Shown here: in pieces, positions 1-14,163 of the stretch | Layout of the letters: every line of letters starts with the position of its first letter | Numbering within the stretch: position 1 is the stretch's first letter | Assembly: GCF_000069945.1 (NCBI RefSeq) | Contig: NC_010545.1 | Location: 124,001-188,000 of the forward strand | Reading direction: 5' to 3' | DNA: 64,000 bases | Source of the DNA: Corynebacterium urealyticum DSM 7109 | GTDB taxonomy: Bacteria; Actinomycetota; Actinomycetes; Mycobacteriales; Mycobacteriaceae | Translations under genes and position numbers: made by a program | Notes under the pieces: generated by a model | Seen by the model: the letters and a program-made list of their open reading frames with translations, nothing else | Database searches by the model: none | What the model was told of the DNA's origin: nothing

Positions 1-1508
1 TCCGCAGGCATGCGATCGCCACGCCTGGCGTTGCCGTCGGCGTCCGTGTAGGCGGTATCGATCTTCTTCTCGTGGTTCATCGGAATATCGATCGCGTAGT
101 AGAGAGTTCCGAATGCCAGGATTGCCGCAAACACACGCGTCACACCCCTCGACTTCGCGGGGTCCACGGTCGCCGGGTAGAACTTCGGCATTCCCACGCC
201 CCGCAGATCGATGATCGCCAGGGCACCGGCTACGGCGAAGAGAAGCGCGATCGGCAGAGCCACGCGGAATCCCAGCAGGGTCGTGCCGAGCACCGGCATG
301 GCCATGGAGGCAACCGCCCAACCGTAGGCGGTGAGGATGCCGACCAGAAGGGCGCGGGCGTCGTCCTGACGGTGGCGGGCGACCAGCCAGACCAGGCCGA
401 TCAGAGCGAGAACACCGAGGGCGGAAACATTGAAGAAGGGCATCATCAGCTCGGTGCCATCTTTGGGGAGGTAGTGCTGCGCCTTGCCGGTCGGGCCGTG
501 AGGCTGGGTCAGCAGCGCATGCAGGTAGGGTAGCCAGCCGAGCAGGGCGATGAGGATCGAACCGATGCCCATGGCCAGCAGCTTCAGCAGTGGACGGATC
601 CCCTTCTCTCGGATCGCAGCGGCGATGGCCATGACCACCACCGAGAGCGCAGACAGAGCGGTGAATAGCGTGTAGAGATTCGCCGAAAGCCCCAGGTAGA
701 CCATGACGCCAAACAGTGCCCAGCGGGAGCCCAGCAGCGCGTGGCGGGTCATCACCATCGCGGCCGGCATTCCCACCGCGACGATGGCGGCATAGGGTTC
801 CTCCGGCGCCACGTGGAGGGTTGCCACCGCCGTGACCAGCGCGACCGTCGCGCCCGAGGCCAGTGAGCCGGTGAGGTGGCGCCACAGGGGAACGAGCATG
901 GAAAAAGCCGCAGCCAGGGTCATCAAAGCCCACGGCTGGTACGCGGCCCAGCCCGCCAACCCGGTCATGCGGGCGAAGAGGCCGCCGGTGAAGAACCACA
1001 GGCCAGGGTAGAAGCTCGGCATGTCCGGGTAGGCCATGTCCACCCAGCCCGGGGTGTCCGTCAGGCGGGACAGGAACTGGGTTCGGAAAGCCTGGTCGAC
1101 GCTCACGCCATCCAGGTACAGGCTGGTAGCGGCCAGTGGAATACCGATGCTGGTAATCACCAGGCCGGCCGGAGCCAGGTAGAGCAGCACGCCGAGAACG
1201 CGGCGTTGCCAGTTCGACCAGCTGGGTCGAGGGTGGAGCACGTAGTACACCGACACCGCGGCGAAGAGGATCACGAGTACGGAGCCGACGCTGCTCAGTG
1301 CCTTGAGCACGTAGCTGGTGTTATACGCCGGAAGGCTCGGCCTGGACATGATGAACCAGGCCACGACCGTCGCCACTGCCGCGACCGCGCCGGTGACCAG
1401 CATGTGCACGATTGTGCGCAGCGGGCTCAGGGCATCGGGCTGCGTTTCCGCAGTGCTGAATCCAGTGACGGATGCTTGGTTGTGCTCGACGGTCGTTCCG
1501 GTGTGCAT
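1..1508 (-). CDS. aftA: Galactan 5-O-arabinofuranosyltransferase AftA (3' part beyond window)
   Basis: Reading the minus strand from 1508 gives about 502 codons without a stop, running off the left edge, so the C-terminus is missing. The protein is a polytopic membrane glycosyltransferase. After a short cytosolic head and the first membrane segments comes the loop LDGVSVDQAFRTQFL followed by a Pro/Tyr-rich stretch (MAYPDMPSFYPGLWF), which I recognise as the extracytoplasmic catalytic loop of AftA (GT85). AftA transfers the first arabinofuranose from decaprenyl-phosphoarabinose to the galactan of arabinogalactan. Start: ATG at 1508; an in-frame ATG at 1526 adds six residues, and neither has a clear ribosome binding site. 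It lies 36 bp (or 18 bp) downstream of the NYN-domain gene on the same strand, so probably one transcript. Family call is confident; the start is not. Confidence 0.85.
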   Translation of the reverse strand, partial: MHTGTTVEHNQASVTGFSTAETQPDALSPLRTIVHMLVTGAVAAVATVVAWFIMSRPSLPAYNTSYVLKALSSVGSVLVILFAAVSVYYVLHPRPSWSNWQRRVLGVLLYLAPAGLVITSIGIPLAATSLYLDGVSVDQAFRTQFLSRLTDTPGWVDMAYPDMPSFYPGLWFFTGGLFARMTGLAGWAAYQPWALMTLAAAFSMLVPLWRHLTGSLASGATVALVTAVATLHVAPEEPYAAIVAVGMPAAMVMTRHALLGSRWALFGVMVYLGLSANLYTLFTALSALSVVVMAIAAAIREKGIRPLLKLLAMGIGSILIALLGWLPYLHALLTQPHGPTGKAQHYLPKDGTELMMPFFNVSALGVLALIGLVWLVARHRQDDARALLVGILTAYGWAVASMAMPVLGTTLLGFRVALPIALLFAVAGALAIIDLRGVGMPKFYPATVDPAKSRGVTRVFAAILAFGTLYYAIDIPMNHEKKIDTAYTDADGNARRGDRMPA

Positions 1509-1533
1509 GCGTATATCAAAACACATGCACACC
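1500..1533. repeat. Inverted repeat covering both candidate aftA start codons
   Basis: Perfect 10-bp arms GGTGTGCATG (1500-1509) and CATGCACACC (1524-1533) separated by 14 bp. Each arm contains one of the two possible aftA ATG codons on the minus strand. In mRNA it could form a hairpin that hides a start codon; no T-run follows, so it is not a terminator. Function is inferred only. Confidence 0.5.
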
Positions 1534-1544
1534 GAAGGGCGGAT

Positions 1545-3086
1545 TTAACCGCGCGGGCCGCGGAGCATGATGCCGCGGATACCGCTGTGGAAACCATCGC
1601 GCAGGCCGACGCGCTGGGCCTCTGTCAGGGTGTACTCGTGGAGGGTATCGCAGGCGAACTGCAGGAGGGGGCGGTCGATCTCCGGGGGAAGGCCGCCGCC
1701 GGAGAGCAGGTGGGCATTGTCCTTCTGGGCCTCGCTCGCGGCGTTATCGAACCACCAGACGGCGTACTGCTGGCCGATGTCGTAGGGGTTCTGCTCGCCC
1801 GCGGATGCCCAGACTTCGTTGGGGAGCGGGACGTAGCGGGAGCGCAGCTTGCGGTGGCGGGCCATCATGGACGGGTTCGGCTTCGGCTTCGGCGCTGCTT
1901 CCGGGGTGTCCTCGGTGGGCGTGGCTGGTTCCTGTGCCTGGGACTGTGCTGCCCCGCTCTGCTCAGCCGCGTTGTCCGGCGTCTTGTTGTCCGGCGCCGC
2001 GTCGTTCGGTGCCGCAGCACCCTGAGCTGCGACGGTGTTGGGGGTCGGTTGTGCCGTCGTTTCGGCGGCCGACTCGGACGTCGCTGGTTCGGCGGAGGCA
2101 GTAGGTGCCGGACCCGGCTTGGGTCCGGGCTTCGGCGCCGACTTTGGTGCAGCAGGGTGCGCCGCGGGGCTTGGGGCGGCCGACGGGGACTCTGCCTGCT
2201 CATCCGTCGTGGTGGTTGCCGCAGCAGCGTTGGTCTGTACAGTGCCTGCCGGTGCGTCCTCGGATCCTGCGGCCGTGGCCGAAGCCTGTTCGGGTGCTGC
2301 CGCGGAGGTCGGCTCCGTGGCGGTTTCGGCCGGCGCGTTGTCCCCGGCCGCGTTGTTGTTGCCCGCTTCTGCCGTGGGCTTGGCGGCCTGCTTGTTGTGC
2401 TCCATATCCGGAATGACGCTCGGTCCGGACTCTTCGGGCTCTTCCGCATCGCCGAGGGGCTTGAACTCCGGGCTGGGGCTGTCCTCGCCCTGCGTTTCCC
2501 CAGGGATTGGGGTGGTGCTGGCGTTGGCGGGCAGCGGCCCCTCCAGAATCTGCAGTCGCATCGTGTCCCGGAAATCCTCGCGAGGGTCGAGGATCGTGGT
2601 CGTATCGCAGGCAAAGCGCAGCTGGGAGGACATGGAGTCCCAGCCGAAGCCATAGAGGTGCACGCGAATGCCCGCATCCACGGCCTCTTCCACGCCGGGC
2701 AGCATGTCCGCGTCGCCGGAGACGAGGACGATATCCGAGACGTTGCCACGGACGGCGGCGAGCACCATATCCGCGACCAGGCGGGTGTCCACCGCCTTCT
2801 GCGTGCGGCGGTCTCCCCATTCAATGAGTTGGCCACTGCGTAGCTGCACCCCAGGTTCGCTGCGCAGGGAACGCTGGTAGCGGTGTGGTCCGGACTCCGG
2901 GATGCCGTCGTACCAAAATTGTCGGTGAATGGGCTGTTTGAGCTGGTCCTGGGCGATACGGCCCAAGGTACAGACGACCTCCGGAAGGTCGATTTCTAAT
3001 TGCGCGCGGGCGCCGGTTTCCCAGGAGTTATAGAAGCTAGCTAGGAGATAAGAGGTATCGACGAAGATCTGTGTTCGTTCGAGCAT
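1545..3086 (-). CDS. NYN-domain (PIN-like, LabA/DUF88) protein with long disordered linker
   Basis: 513 aa. Residues about 5-180 form a NYN (PIN-like nuclease) fold: FVDTSYL near the N-terminus gives the first acidic residue, KAVDTRLVADMV the middle one and VSGDADMLPGVE the last acidic pair, the usual metal-binding set of this family of putative RNA-cleaving domains. Residues about 190-420 are a low-complexity Ala/Pro/Thr/Glu linker, followed by a conserved-looking C-terminal segment (about 420-513, beginning near MMARHRKLRSRYVPLPNEVW). Such proteins are cytosolic and often described as NYN domain-containing in corynebacteria. It lies immediately upstream of aftA on the same strand. Substrate unknown. 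The start at 3086 is the first in-frame ATG ahead of the domain. Confidence 0.8.
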   Translation of the reverse strand: MLERTQIFVDTSYLLASFYNSWETGARAQLEIDLPEVVCTLGRIAQDQLKQPIHRQFWYDGIPESGPHRYQRSLRSEPGVQLRSGQLIEWGDRRTQKAVDTRLVADMVLAAVRGNVSDIVLVSGDADMLPGVEEAVDAGIRVHLYGFGWDSMSSQLRFACDTTTILDPREDFRDTMRLQILEGPLPANASTTPIPGETQGEDSPSPEFKPLGDAEEPEESGPSVIPDMEHNKQAAKPTAEAGNNNAAGDNAPAETATEPTSAAAPEQASATAAGSEDAPAGTVQTNAAAATTTTDEQAESPSAAPSPAAHPAAPKSAPKPGPKPGPAPTASAEPATSESAAETTAQPTPNTVAAQGAAAPNDAAPDNKTPDNAAEQSGAAQSQAQEPATPTEDTPEAAPKPKPNPSMMARHRKLRSRYVPLPNEVWASAGEQNPYDIGQQYAVWWFDNAASEAQKDNAHLLSGGGLPPEIDRPLLQFACDTLHEYTLTEAQRVGLRDGFHSGIRGIMLRGPRG

Positions 3087-3333
3087 GATGGGTCGGTTGT
3101 CCGTTTCTTTAGTTTCACAATTTTCAGTGCATTATCCATTGCGCACTGTACTTCTTGAGAGCCTGTGCGCGTGGCGCTTTCCCCTCTAGTGTGCATCAAA
3201 GAGTTGTTGTATGGTTGGTTACACAAGTAACTAACCGACTAGGTAGGGCGCGGTGCTGAACCGCAACCTGGTCGCACAGTGAACGCCAACCAAGCCCCAT
3301 CGAGGGGATCGAACACGAATACAGGGAGGTGCC
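3087..3333. other. Divergent intergenic region
   Basis: 247 bp between the NYN gene (minus) and the GntR gene (plus). It must hold both promoters. The only sharp signal is the palindrome at 3213-3236, annotated separately; no other element was recognised. Confidence 0.6.
3213..3236. promoter_or_regulatory. Probable operator of the GntR/YtrA regulator
   Basis: 24-bp near-perfect palindrome: arms GGTTGGTTAC (3213-3222) and GTAACTAACC (3227-3236), 4-bp centre, one mismatch. It overlaps a possible promoter (TTGTTG at 3204-3209, TAACTA at 3228-3233, spacer 18). YtrA-type regulators normally repress their own ABC operon from such a site; that this one does is inferred from position. Confidence 0.6.
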
Positions 3334-3708
3334 ATGGAGGAAGCCACCACGCCGCTGTTTCAGCAAGTGGCTGAGCTCGTAGCGGATGCCATTGTGGACG
3401 GCTCCCTGCCAGAGGGGGAGCGGGCACCGTCGACGAACGAGCTCGCGGCCTTCCACGCAATCAACCCGGCCACCGCCCGCAAGGGCTTGAGCCTGCTGGT
3501 GGATGCCGGGGTGCTTCAGAAACAGCGAGGTATCGGCATGTTCGTTACTGAGGGCGCGCGGGAGAAGGTCATCGCGCAGCGCAAGGAGGCCTTCGCCGGC
3601 CGTTACCTGGTGCCGCTGGTCGACGAGGCCGCGAAGCTGGACATGACCGCCAGCGAGCTCCGCGAGCTGCTGGGCAGCGTCGCTGAAAGCCGGGGGCTCT
3701 ATGACTGA
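3334..3708 (+). CDS. GntR family transcriptional regulator, YtrA subfamily
   Basis: 124 aa. Residues about 5-75 form a GntR winged helix (PLFQQVAELVADAIVDG then LPSTNELA-like APSTNELAAFHAINPATARKGLSLLVDAGVL). The short C-terminal part without a ligand-binding FCD/UTRA domain is the mark of the YtrA subfamily, which usually controls an adjacent ABC transporter. The start is supported by AGGGAGGT just upstream of the ATG. An ABC ATPase and permease follow on the same strand, 167 bp downstream, fitting a regulator-transporter operon. Inducer unknown; in YtrA systems cell-wall antibiotics are common inducers, which is analogy only. Confidence 0.87.
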   Translation: MEEATTPLFQQVAELVADAIVDGSLPEGERAPSTNELAAFHAINPATARKGLSLLVDAGVLQKQRGIGMFVTEGAREKVIAQRKEAFAGRYLVPLVDEAAKLDMTASELRELLGSVAESRGLYD

Positions 3709-3875
3709 CCCCAACAACGCACCGAGGCCCGCACCCCGCGGGTTACTCCAGCCGCCCATGCAGAGCACCGGAGAGCAGGCAAAACACTGCCCTTCGAGCG
3801 GCAACCAGCCCAGAGCATCACGCTAGACCGCTAAGTCGACGCACCACGCGTCCCGCCACACAGGAAGGCACAACA

Positions 3876-4847
3876 ATGAACCACCTGAAAGAAAGCGTTG
3901 GAACGGGCGTCCCGCAGGGGCCTGCGCCCAGCATCGAGCTATCGGGGCTGACGGTCAGCTTCGGCAAGAAAACCCACCCGGCCGTCGACGGCATCAGCCT
4001 GCAGATCCCGGGCGGTCAGGTCTACGGACTGATCGGACGGAATGGAGCGGGGAAGACCACCCTGCTACGGGCTATCGCGCAGCAGCTGAACAGCTCCGGC
4101 ACGGTGACCCTGGACGGTCAGCCCATCCGCGATAACGAGTGGGCGCTGGAGCGCATCATTCTCGCCGGCCCTGACGCCACGTGGCCACAGGACCTCCCGG
4201 TGCGTAGCGTGCTGCGGGTCGCGGAACTTCGCTGGCCAACCTGGGATCAGGCCTTCGCGGAGGAGATGATCCAGGCCTTCCGCATCGATACCAGCAAGCG
4301 GTTGCGCGCGATGTCCCGCGGACAGCGTTCGGCGGTGAGCATCATCCTTGGCCTGGCAGCGCAGTGCCCGATCACCCTGCTGGACGAGCCCTATCTTGGC
4401 CTCGACGTGCAGAGTCGCGAGGCCTTCTACCAATTCCTCATGTCCGACCTGGAGCGCAATCCCCGCACGGTGATCCTCTCCACCCACCACCTCGGGGACG
4501 TCGCCCGACTGCTGGATCAGGTGATCATCATCGACGAGGGCAAGCTCCTGGAATCCGGCCCCCTCGAGACCGTCTCCGGCCGCATCCACCTGGTCTCCGG
4601 TCCCAGCCAGGCAGTGTCCGCCTTCCTCGAGCAGTGGTCTGCTTCCTTGCCCGTCGCCCCTTCTTCCTTCCTTATTAAGGACGTCACCAGCACCGGTTTG
4701 CGCAGGTTGACCCTCAGCTATGATCCCGAATCGCCGGAAGCCGTGGCGGCAGAGTCGGCAGCGCAACGCGCCGGTGTCCAGCTGAAGGCCGCGGACTTGG
4801 AGCAGGAGGTGCTCGCGCTCACCGGAGAGGTGGCCGGCGATGAGTAG
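3876..4847 (+). CDS. ABC transporter ATP-binding protein
   Basis: 323 aa. Walker A GRNGAGKTT near residue 57, Q-loop region, a slightly degenerate signature MSRGQRSAVS, Walker B ITLLDEPYLGLD and switch histidine LSTHH. The C-terminal ~100 residues are the accessory region typical of drug- or antibiotic-export ATPases. The start at 3876 has AGGAAGG about 8 nt upstream. It overlaps the permease gene by 8 bp, so the two are translationally coupled and form the transporter controlled by the upstream GntR regulator. Substrate cannot be read from the sequence. Confidence 0.88.
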   Translation: MNHLKESVGTGVPQGPAPSIELSGLTVSFGKKTHPAVDGISLQIPGGQVYGLIGRNGAGKTTLLRAIAQQLNSSGTVTLDGQPIRDNEWALERIILAGPDATWPQDLPVRSVLRVAELRWPTWDQAFAEEMIQAFRIDTSKRLRAMSRGQRSAVSIILGLAAQCPITLLDEPYLGLDVQSREAFYQFLMSDLERNPRTVILSTHHLGDVARLLDQVIIIDEGKLLESGPLETVSGRIHLVSGPSQAVSAFLEQWSASLPVAPSSFLIKDVTSTGLRRLTLSYDPESPEAVAAESAAQRAGVQLKAADLEQEVLALTGEVAGDE

Positions 4848-6225
4848 TAAGACGAGTGATCGGCATGCCCAGCCATTGGACGGTGGGATGAAGGTGGCGG
4901 AAAGCAAGGGGGTAGCGGGCGAGGCTTCGGCCCAGGTCCAGCGAGTGAACACCCGAGTGATGGGCCAGGTCTTCCTCTTCGCGTCGTGGCGGAGCGTGCT
5001 GTGGAGGGTGCTCCTCGTAGTTCTCATGAGCTTCCTCGCGATCGTTGGCGAGGCGGAACACCGGCCAATGAACTTCTTTTATGCCATCTTCCTGGGCGGT
5101 GCTGTGGGAAGCGTGCACTTGGTATTCCAGCCGAAGGGCGAAGAACTGCGGGCGTTCGGGCTGACCACGGCGCAGATCCGCCGACTAGCGGCAGCTATGT
5201 GGGGGATGGCGCTGCCGGCCTCGGCGCTTTATCTCCTCATTGTCGTGGTGATTTCTCGGACCGCTAACGGCATGCTGACCTCGGGAAAGCTTCTGCTCTC
5301 CTGCCTTGTGGGCTATTTGCTTCTTCTCGCTTACGCCGTCTATCGGGGCTGGAGTTGGCAAGTGGACATCCGCAATGACGCGGTGGGCGAGCAGAACATC
5401 CTGGTCCGAGCGGAGAAGGCGAAAACGCGGAAGGTGGCGTCGAGCTCTGAAGGTGGAGCCGTTACCCCGGCAGGCTCGAATGCGGAGGACTTGAGCCGCG
5501 AAGAGCGGGCGGCTTTCGAAGCAGACACGGCACTCGACGCGGCGGTGATCCAACCACTGCGCCTGCTGGGGCGCACCCTGGCGAAATGGGAGTGCGGTAT
5601 CGCCTTGGCTCTTGGCCTCGTGTTGGCATTCTGGCCCTGGGCGGCGGATACGATCGGCGCCTACCTAGGGACCGCACTTGTTGGCGCCCTCATCGGGAGC
5701 AGGTGGCTGCTCACTGCGTACGGGCTGCCAAAAAACTATGTTCAATGGTTGGCCTTTGGCGGAAGCCGCCGGACATGGCGGCGAGCAGCCCTGGAGGGGA
5801 CGGTCAAAACCAGCTGGTCGGTGCCCCTGGCCCTCCTGTTGATCGGCTATCCCTCCTTGCTGAATAGCGGGAGCGCGCTCCGGGAGCAGTTCAGCGGAAC
5901 AGAGATTCTGGCAGGCGCGCCGATGCTGGGCCTGATCGTGCTCTTCCTCATTCTGGGCACCACGTTGTTAACTGCACTCGCCACGCTGCGGTGGCCCAAG
6001 GCTGGTGCGGTAACGCTCGGGGGTTTCCTCGCCTATGGCATGGCAATGGTGACGGTGCTCTGCTTCCAGTTGTTCTTCACTGGGGACGTTGATCCGTTAC
6101 CGAGAGCGGCCATCGGTGTCCTTATCTCTGCGTTCTATGCGGCGATAGCGGTGTGGGTCTTCTACGCCCGCATCATCAAGCAGGATGCTCGGAACGCCGG
6201 CCACATCCAGACTTTGGTTGAATAG
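4840..6225 (+). CDS. ABC transporter membrane subunit
   Basis: 461 aa polytopic membrane protein starting inside the end of the ATPase gene. Hydrophobic segments occur around residues 45-65, 75-90, 115-140, 150-170, then after a charged cytosolic loop (about 180-235) at about 250-270, 275-290, 325-345, 365-385, 395-415 and 425-450. No extracellular substrate-binding domain. It is not similar enough to any named permease for me to assign a substrate; partnership with the upstream ATPase is clear from the overlap. Confidence 0.8.
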   Translation: MSSKTSDRHAQPLDGGMKVAESKGVAGEASAQVQRVNTRVMGQVFLFASWRSVLWRVLLVVLMSFLAIVGEAEHRPMNFFYAIFLGGAVGSVHLVFQPKGEELRAFGLTTAQIRRLAAAMWGMALPASALYLLIVVVISRTANGMLTSGKLLLSCLVGYLLLLAYAVYRGWSWQVDIRNDAVGEQNILVRAEKAKTRKVASSSEGGAVTPAGSNAEDLSREERAAFEADTALDAAVIQPLRLLGRTLAKWECGIALALGLVLAFWPWAADTIGAYLGTALVGALIGSRWLLTAYGLPKNYVQWLAFGGSRRTWRRAALEGTVKTSWSVPLALLLIGYPSLLNSGSALREQFSGTEILAGAPMLGLIVLFLILGTTLLTALATLRWPKAGAVTLGGFLAYGMAMVTVLCFQLFFTGDVDPLPRAAIGVLISAFYAAIAVWVFYARIIKQDARNAGHIQTLVE

Positions 6226-6242
6226 CGCCCGCAGCAGGGGTT

Positions 6243-6280
6243 AAACCCCAGTTCAAAAACAACTCTGACCTGGGGTTTTG
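6243..6280 (+). terminator. Rho-independent terminator of the GntR-ABC operon
   Basis: Arms AAACCCCAG (6243-6251) and CTGGGGTTT (6270-6278) followed by T-rich sequence, 18 bp after the permease stop codon. Confidence 0.75.
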
Positions 6281-6306
6281 TGTTTGTTGTGGGGTGTGTG
6301 TAGATT
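6278..6306 (+). promoter_or_regulatory. rrn: Candidate distal rrn promoter
   Basis: TTGTGT (6278-6283), 17-bp spacer, TAGATT (6301-6306). It lies at the start of the long rrn leader right after the terminator. Weak consensus match; rrn operons in this group usually have several promoters, and I could not place the others with confidence. Confidence 0.3.
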
Positions 6307-7131
6307 ATTGATCTGCAAGCGAGGCCGACAGGCCCGGTGCACACGGGGGAATCAAGATCCTTAAGAAGGGTTTTGCTTCTGTGTTTGCATCTGGTTCTTG
6401 GATGGTGTAGCTTAGCAATCCTGCAAGATCGCCGGTTATTACCGGGTGGTTGGATTTCCCTTTCGGTCTTGTTTCTTGTCACCGAGTGTGTGAACGCCAA
6501 GTGATCGTGAGTTTTTCTCCGGTTTGCTTCTGGTTCATGTGGGTGATAGGGTTGGAATCCGCCTCAACGTGAAGCTCCACAGTGTTGTGGTTGTGGATTG
6601 TTGTGTGCATATGTTGTTTGAGAACTCAATAGCGTGATGAACCAAGCAGATCAACGGTTCTGACACACAGTTTTTGTGTGGTTGGGATTTGTTTGATTTT
6701 TTATACATGACTTGGAACATGATGATGCAGTCTGCTCTGACGCGCCACCGTTGTTGGTGGTGGGGAGTGGTTGATACGTGGGTGTTGTTCATGCCACCGA
6801 CTGTCGCTTGATGCACTGTTTAGTGTGTTTCGGGGGCTTTGCGAAAAAGTCCTTGATGCAGGTGTCTACACAATTGTTTGTTGTGTAGTGATGGTCGTTA
6901 AATTGTGGCATAACCAGCTCGACGCACTATTTTTTGTGGTGTGTGGTGATTGGTTGTGAATACGCCTGAAGCTGCGCCAAAACGTTGTGTTTGGTGTGGT
7001 TTTCGTGTCTACTTATCAAGGATTGTTGTCATTTGTTTCTGAGTGACGATGTTAATTTCTTGTCAGTAGTTCTTTTATTATTTTTGTTTAGCCAGTTGAT
7101 GTTGGCTCTTCATTGTTTTGGGCCTCATGGC
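6281..7131 (+). other. rrn leader region
   Basis: About 850 bp of G/T-rich, stop-rich sequence with no plausible gene. It holds the rrn promoters, the leader antitermination element at 6615-6632 and the 5' strands of the 16S processing stem. A tRNA was looked for and not found. Confidence 0.75.
6615..6632 (+). promoter_or_regulatory. rrn leader antitermination element (boxA-like)
   Basis: TGTTTGAGAACTCAATAG in the leader is repeated with two substitutions in the 16S-23S spacer (8901-8918). Paired occurrence ahead of 16S and ahead of 23S is the classic arrangement of rrn boxA antitermination signals bound by NusB/NusE. Confidence 0.65.
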
Positions 7132-12082
<4,951 letters not shown>

Positions 12083-12236
12083 AACCACACAACCCGGTTG
12101 GTTGTGTGAAGCACACACGTAATAGGTGAATGTTGTCATGAGTGTGGTATTCGCGTCTGTTATGCAGTGTCTGGAATGACACGGCACACCACACGCCTGT
12201 TGTGTGGTGTTTGGGTGTGTGTTGTTCTGTTGTGTT
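12083..12236 (+). other. 23S-5S spacer
   Basis: Short spacer with a stem CACACAACC/GGTTGTGTG directly after 23S and a GT-rich stretch; no tRNA and no gene seen. Confidence 0.6.
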
Positions 12237-12354
12237 TGTCGGTGGTTTTTGCGGTGGGGTCACGCCCGGTCCCTTTCCGAACCCGGAAGCTAAGCCTACC
12301 TGCGCTGATGGTACTGCACCTGGGAGGGTGTGGGAGAGTAAGACGCCGCCGGCA
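12237..12354 (+). rRNA. rrf: 5S ribosomal RNA
   Basis: Helix I pairs GTCGGTGG at the 5' end (about 12238) with CCGCCGGC at the 3' end (about 12353). The core CCGAACCCGGAAGCTAAGC and GGGAGAGTAAGACG-type 3' part are typical of actinobacterial 5S. Confidence 0.93.
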
Positions 12355-12366
12355 TTAAACTTTCAT

Positions 12367-12447
12367 AGTGGTGGTGCGACGTGTTGTTGGTTGTTCCCGT
12401 TTATTAGCGGGTGATGATCGACAGTACGTCGCACCACCACTTTTTTT
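12367..12447 (+). terminator. rrn operon terminator
   Basis: Perfect 16-bp arms (12367-12382 and 12426-12441, AGTGGTGGTGCGACGT and its complement) followed by seven T. The loop holds a small inner hairpin (CCCG/CGGG). Confidence 0.9.
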
Positions 12448-12457
12448 ATTTCCCTAT

Positions 12458-12482
12458 AGCCCCCAAACCAACGGGGGCTTTT
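12458..12482 (+). terminator. Second terminator behind the rrn operon
   Basis: AGCCCCC (12458-12464) and GGGGGCT (12473-12479) with a following T-run, 11 bp after the first terminator. Tandem terminators fit a very strong operon. Confidence 0.8.
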
Positions 12483-12543
12483 GGTGTCTCAACCCTATAT
12501 ACCCGAACCGGAGTGAATTCGAAGAAGCTGGACGGCGCACAAA

Positions 12544-14079
12544 ATGAACGAAATCGCCAAGGACCCACGGCGCTGGTTCCTCCTCGCCACCGTCGGCATG
12601 GGAGTGTTCCTTGTCTGCTTGGATAACACCGTCCTCTACACCGCCCTTCCCACGATCGTGGCGGAATTGGACGCCACCGCTCCGCAGATGCTGTGGATTA
12701 TCAACGCCTATCCCATTGTCATCTGCGGGCTACTCCTGGGCACAGGCACCCTCGGTGACAAAGTCGGCCACCGGCGCCTATTCATCATCGGCCTCATCAT
12801 CTTTGGCCTCGCGTCCCTGCTCGGCGGTTATAGCACCAATGTCGCTACCCTTATCACCGCTCGGGGTCTTCTCGCTATCGGCGCGGCCACGATGATGCCC
12901 GCCACCCTGGCCCTCATTAGGCATACCTTTGAAGAGCCAGCCGAGATGAACCTCGCGATCGGCATCTGGTCAGCTCTCGCCACCCTTGCTGCCGCATTCG
13001 GTCCTGTGGTCGGCGGGCTCCTCCTCGAATACTTCCGGTGGGGCTCCGTCTTCCTCATGAACGTCCCCATCGTTCTCGCCGCGCTGATCGCGCTCCCTTT
13101 CGTCTCGAAGCGTGACGAACCCAACCCACATCAGGCCTGGGATTTCCGTTCCGTTCTGCAGGCAATGCTCCTGCTGGTCTCCTTTGTGCTCTTCATCAAG
13201 CAGCTCGCGCACCGGCCCGTCGACTGGATGGTCGTCGCCATCGCAATTGTGGTGTCGGTGACCTTCGGCTTTCGCTTCGCCAAGCGTCAGGGAAGGTTGC
13301 AGGAGCCGCTCCTGGACTTCGCTATCTTCCGCTCGCCACCATTTCTGTCCGGCGTGTTCGGTGCAGGCCTAGCGATGTTTGCGGTCGCCGGCTTCGACTT
13401 CCTCACGACCCAGCGCCTCCAGCTGATTGATGGCTTTAGCCCGCTGCACGCAGGCGTATACGTCACCATCGTTGCCGTTGGCTCCCTGATCAGCTCGCTC
13501 ATTGCGAGCCGACTGTTCACCGTCCACGGCGCCCGCCCGTTCATCGCAGGGGGCATGGCAGTGGGCGCCTTCGGTGCACTCATCGTTGCCTTTGGCTCCA
13601 ACGCTCACTCCAACGCTGTGATCCTCACAGGACTGGCGATCCTCGGCATCGGCCTCGGTGCCGCCATGGCCGTGTCATCGATCGCGATGATTGGTGGGGC
13701 GCCACCGAACCGAGCAGGTATGGCCTCCTCCATCGAAGAGGTCTCCTACGAGCTCGGTGCGCTGATGTCCGTCGCCATCCTCGGCAGCGCGATTACCCTC
13801 GTGTACTCCATTTTTTACGACGCCAACGCTCCCGCGCTCGCAGGCGCCCACGGATCTGCCGGGCACGAGCCGAATGTGAGCCTCCAGGACGCCGTCCAGT
13901 TCGCCGCCGGTCTTCCCGACGGATCCGTGAAAGCAACGGTTCTCCAGCATGCCCAGGACTCTTATCTCAGTGCATACACTTTGACATCTGTGCTCGTGCT
14001 GCTCGTCTTGGCCGCAGGCGCGCTGTACACCAACCGACTGCTGCGCCGCCGCGAGCCCGGGGAATCGGAGAAGGTCTAG
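12544..14079 (+). CDS. MFS transporter, DHA2 (EmrB/QacA-like, 14-TM) family
   Basis: 511 aa with 14 predicted membrane helices. Helix 1 carries the DHA2 motif LDNTVLYTALPTI; loop 2-3 has GTLGDKVGHRRLF (motif A); helix 5 has the drug-antiporter motif C region GPVVGGLLLEYF. These proton-coupled exporters expel cationic drugs, dyes or lipids from the cytosol; the actual substrate is not visible. The start at 12544 is chosen because MNEIAKDPRRWFLLA leads directly into helix 1; the ribosome binding site is weak. Monocistronic between the rrn terminators and the convergent pseudouridine synthase gene. Confidence 0.88.
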   Translation: MNEIAKDPRRWFLLATVGMGVFLVCLDNTVLYTALPTIVAELDATAPQMLWIINAYPIVICGLLLGTGTLGDKVGHRRLFIIGLIIFGLASLLGGYSTNVATLITARGLLAIGAATMMPATLALIRHTFEEPAEMNLAIGIWSALATLAAAFGPVVGGLLLEYFRWGSVFLMNVPIVLAALIALPFVSKRDEPNPHQAWDFRSVLQAMLLLVSFVLFIKQLAHRPVDWMVVAIAIVVSVTFGFRFAKRQGRLQEPLLDFAIFRSPPFLSGVFGAGLAMFAVAGFDFLTTQRLQLIDGFSPLHAGVYVTIVAVGSLISSLIASRLFTVHGARPFIAGGMAVGAFGALIVAFGSNAHSNAVILTGLAILGIGLGAAMAVSSIAMIGGAPPNRAGMASSIEEVSYELGALMSVAILGSAITLVYSIFYDANAPALAGAHGSAGHEPNVSLQDAVQFAAGLPDGSVKATVLQHAQDSYLSAYTLTSVLVLLVLAAGALYTNRLLRRREPGESEKV

Positions 14080-14163
14080 AAGCGGCGCCCACAAAGCGTG
14101 GCCTGCGGACGGTAGCCCTCCACAGGCGATTGCAGTCCCAGGACGCGTGGGGACAGCGATCGG

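Noticed and set aside
876..2843. Long plus-strand reading frame of 655 codons
   Set aside because: It runs antisense to aftA and the NYN gene, both of which have clear domains; the frame is a product of high GC and its translation has no domain.
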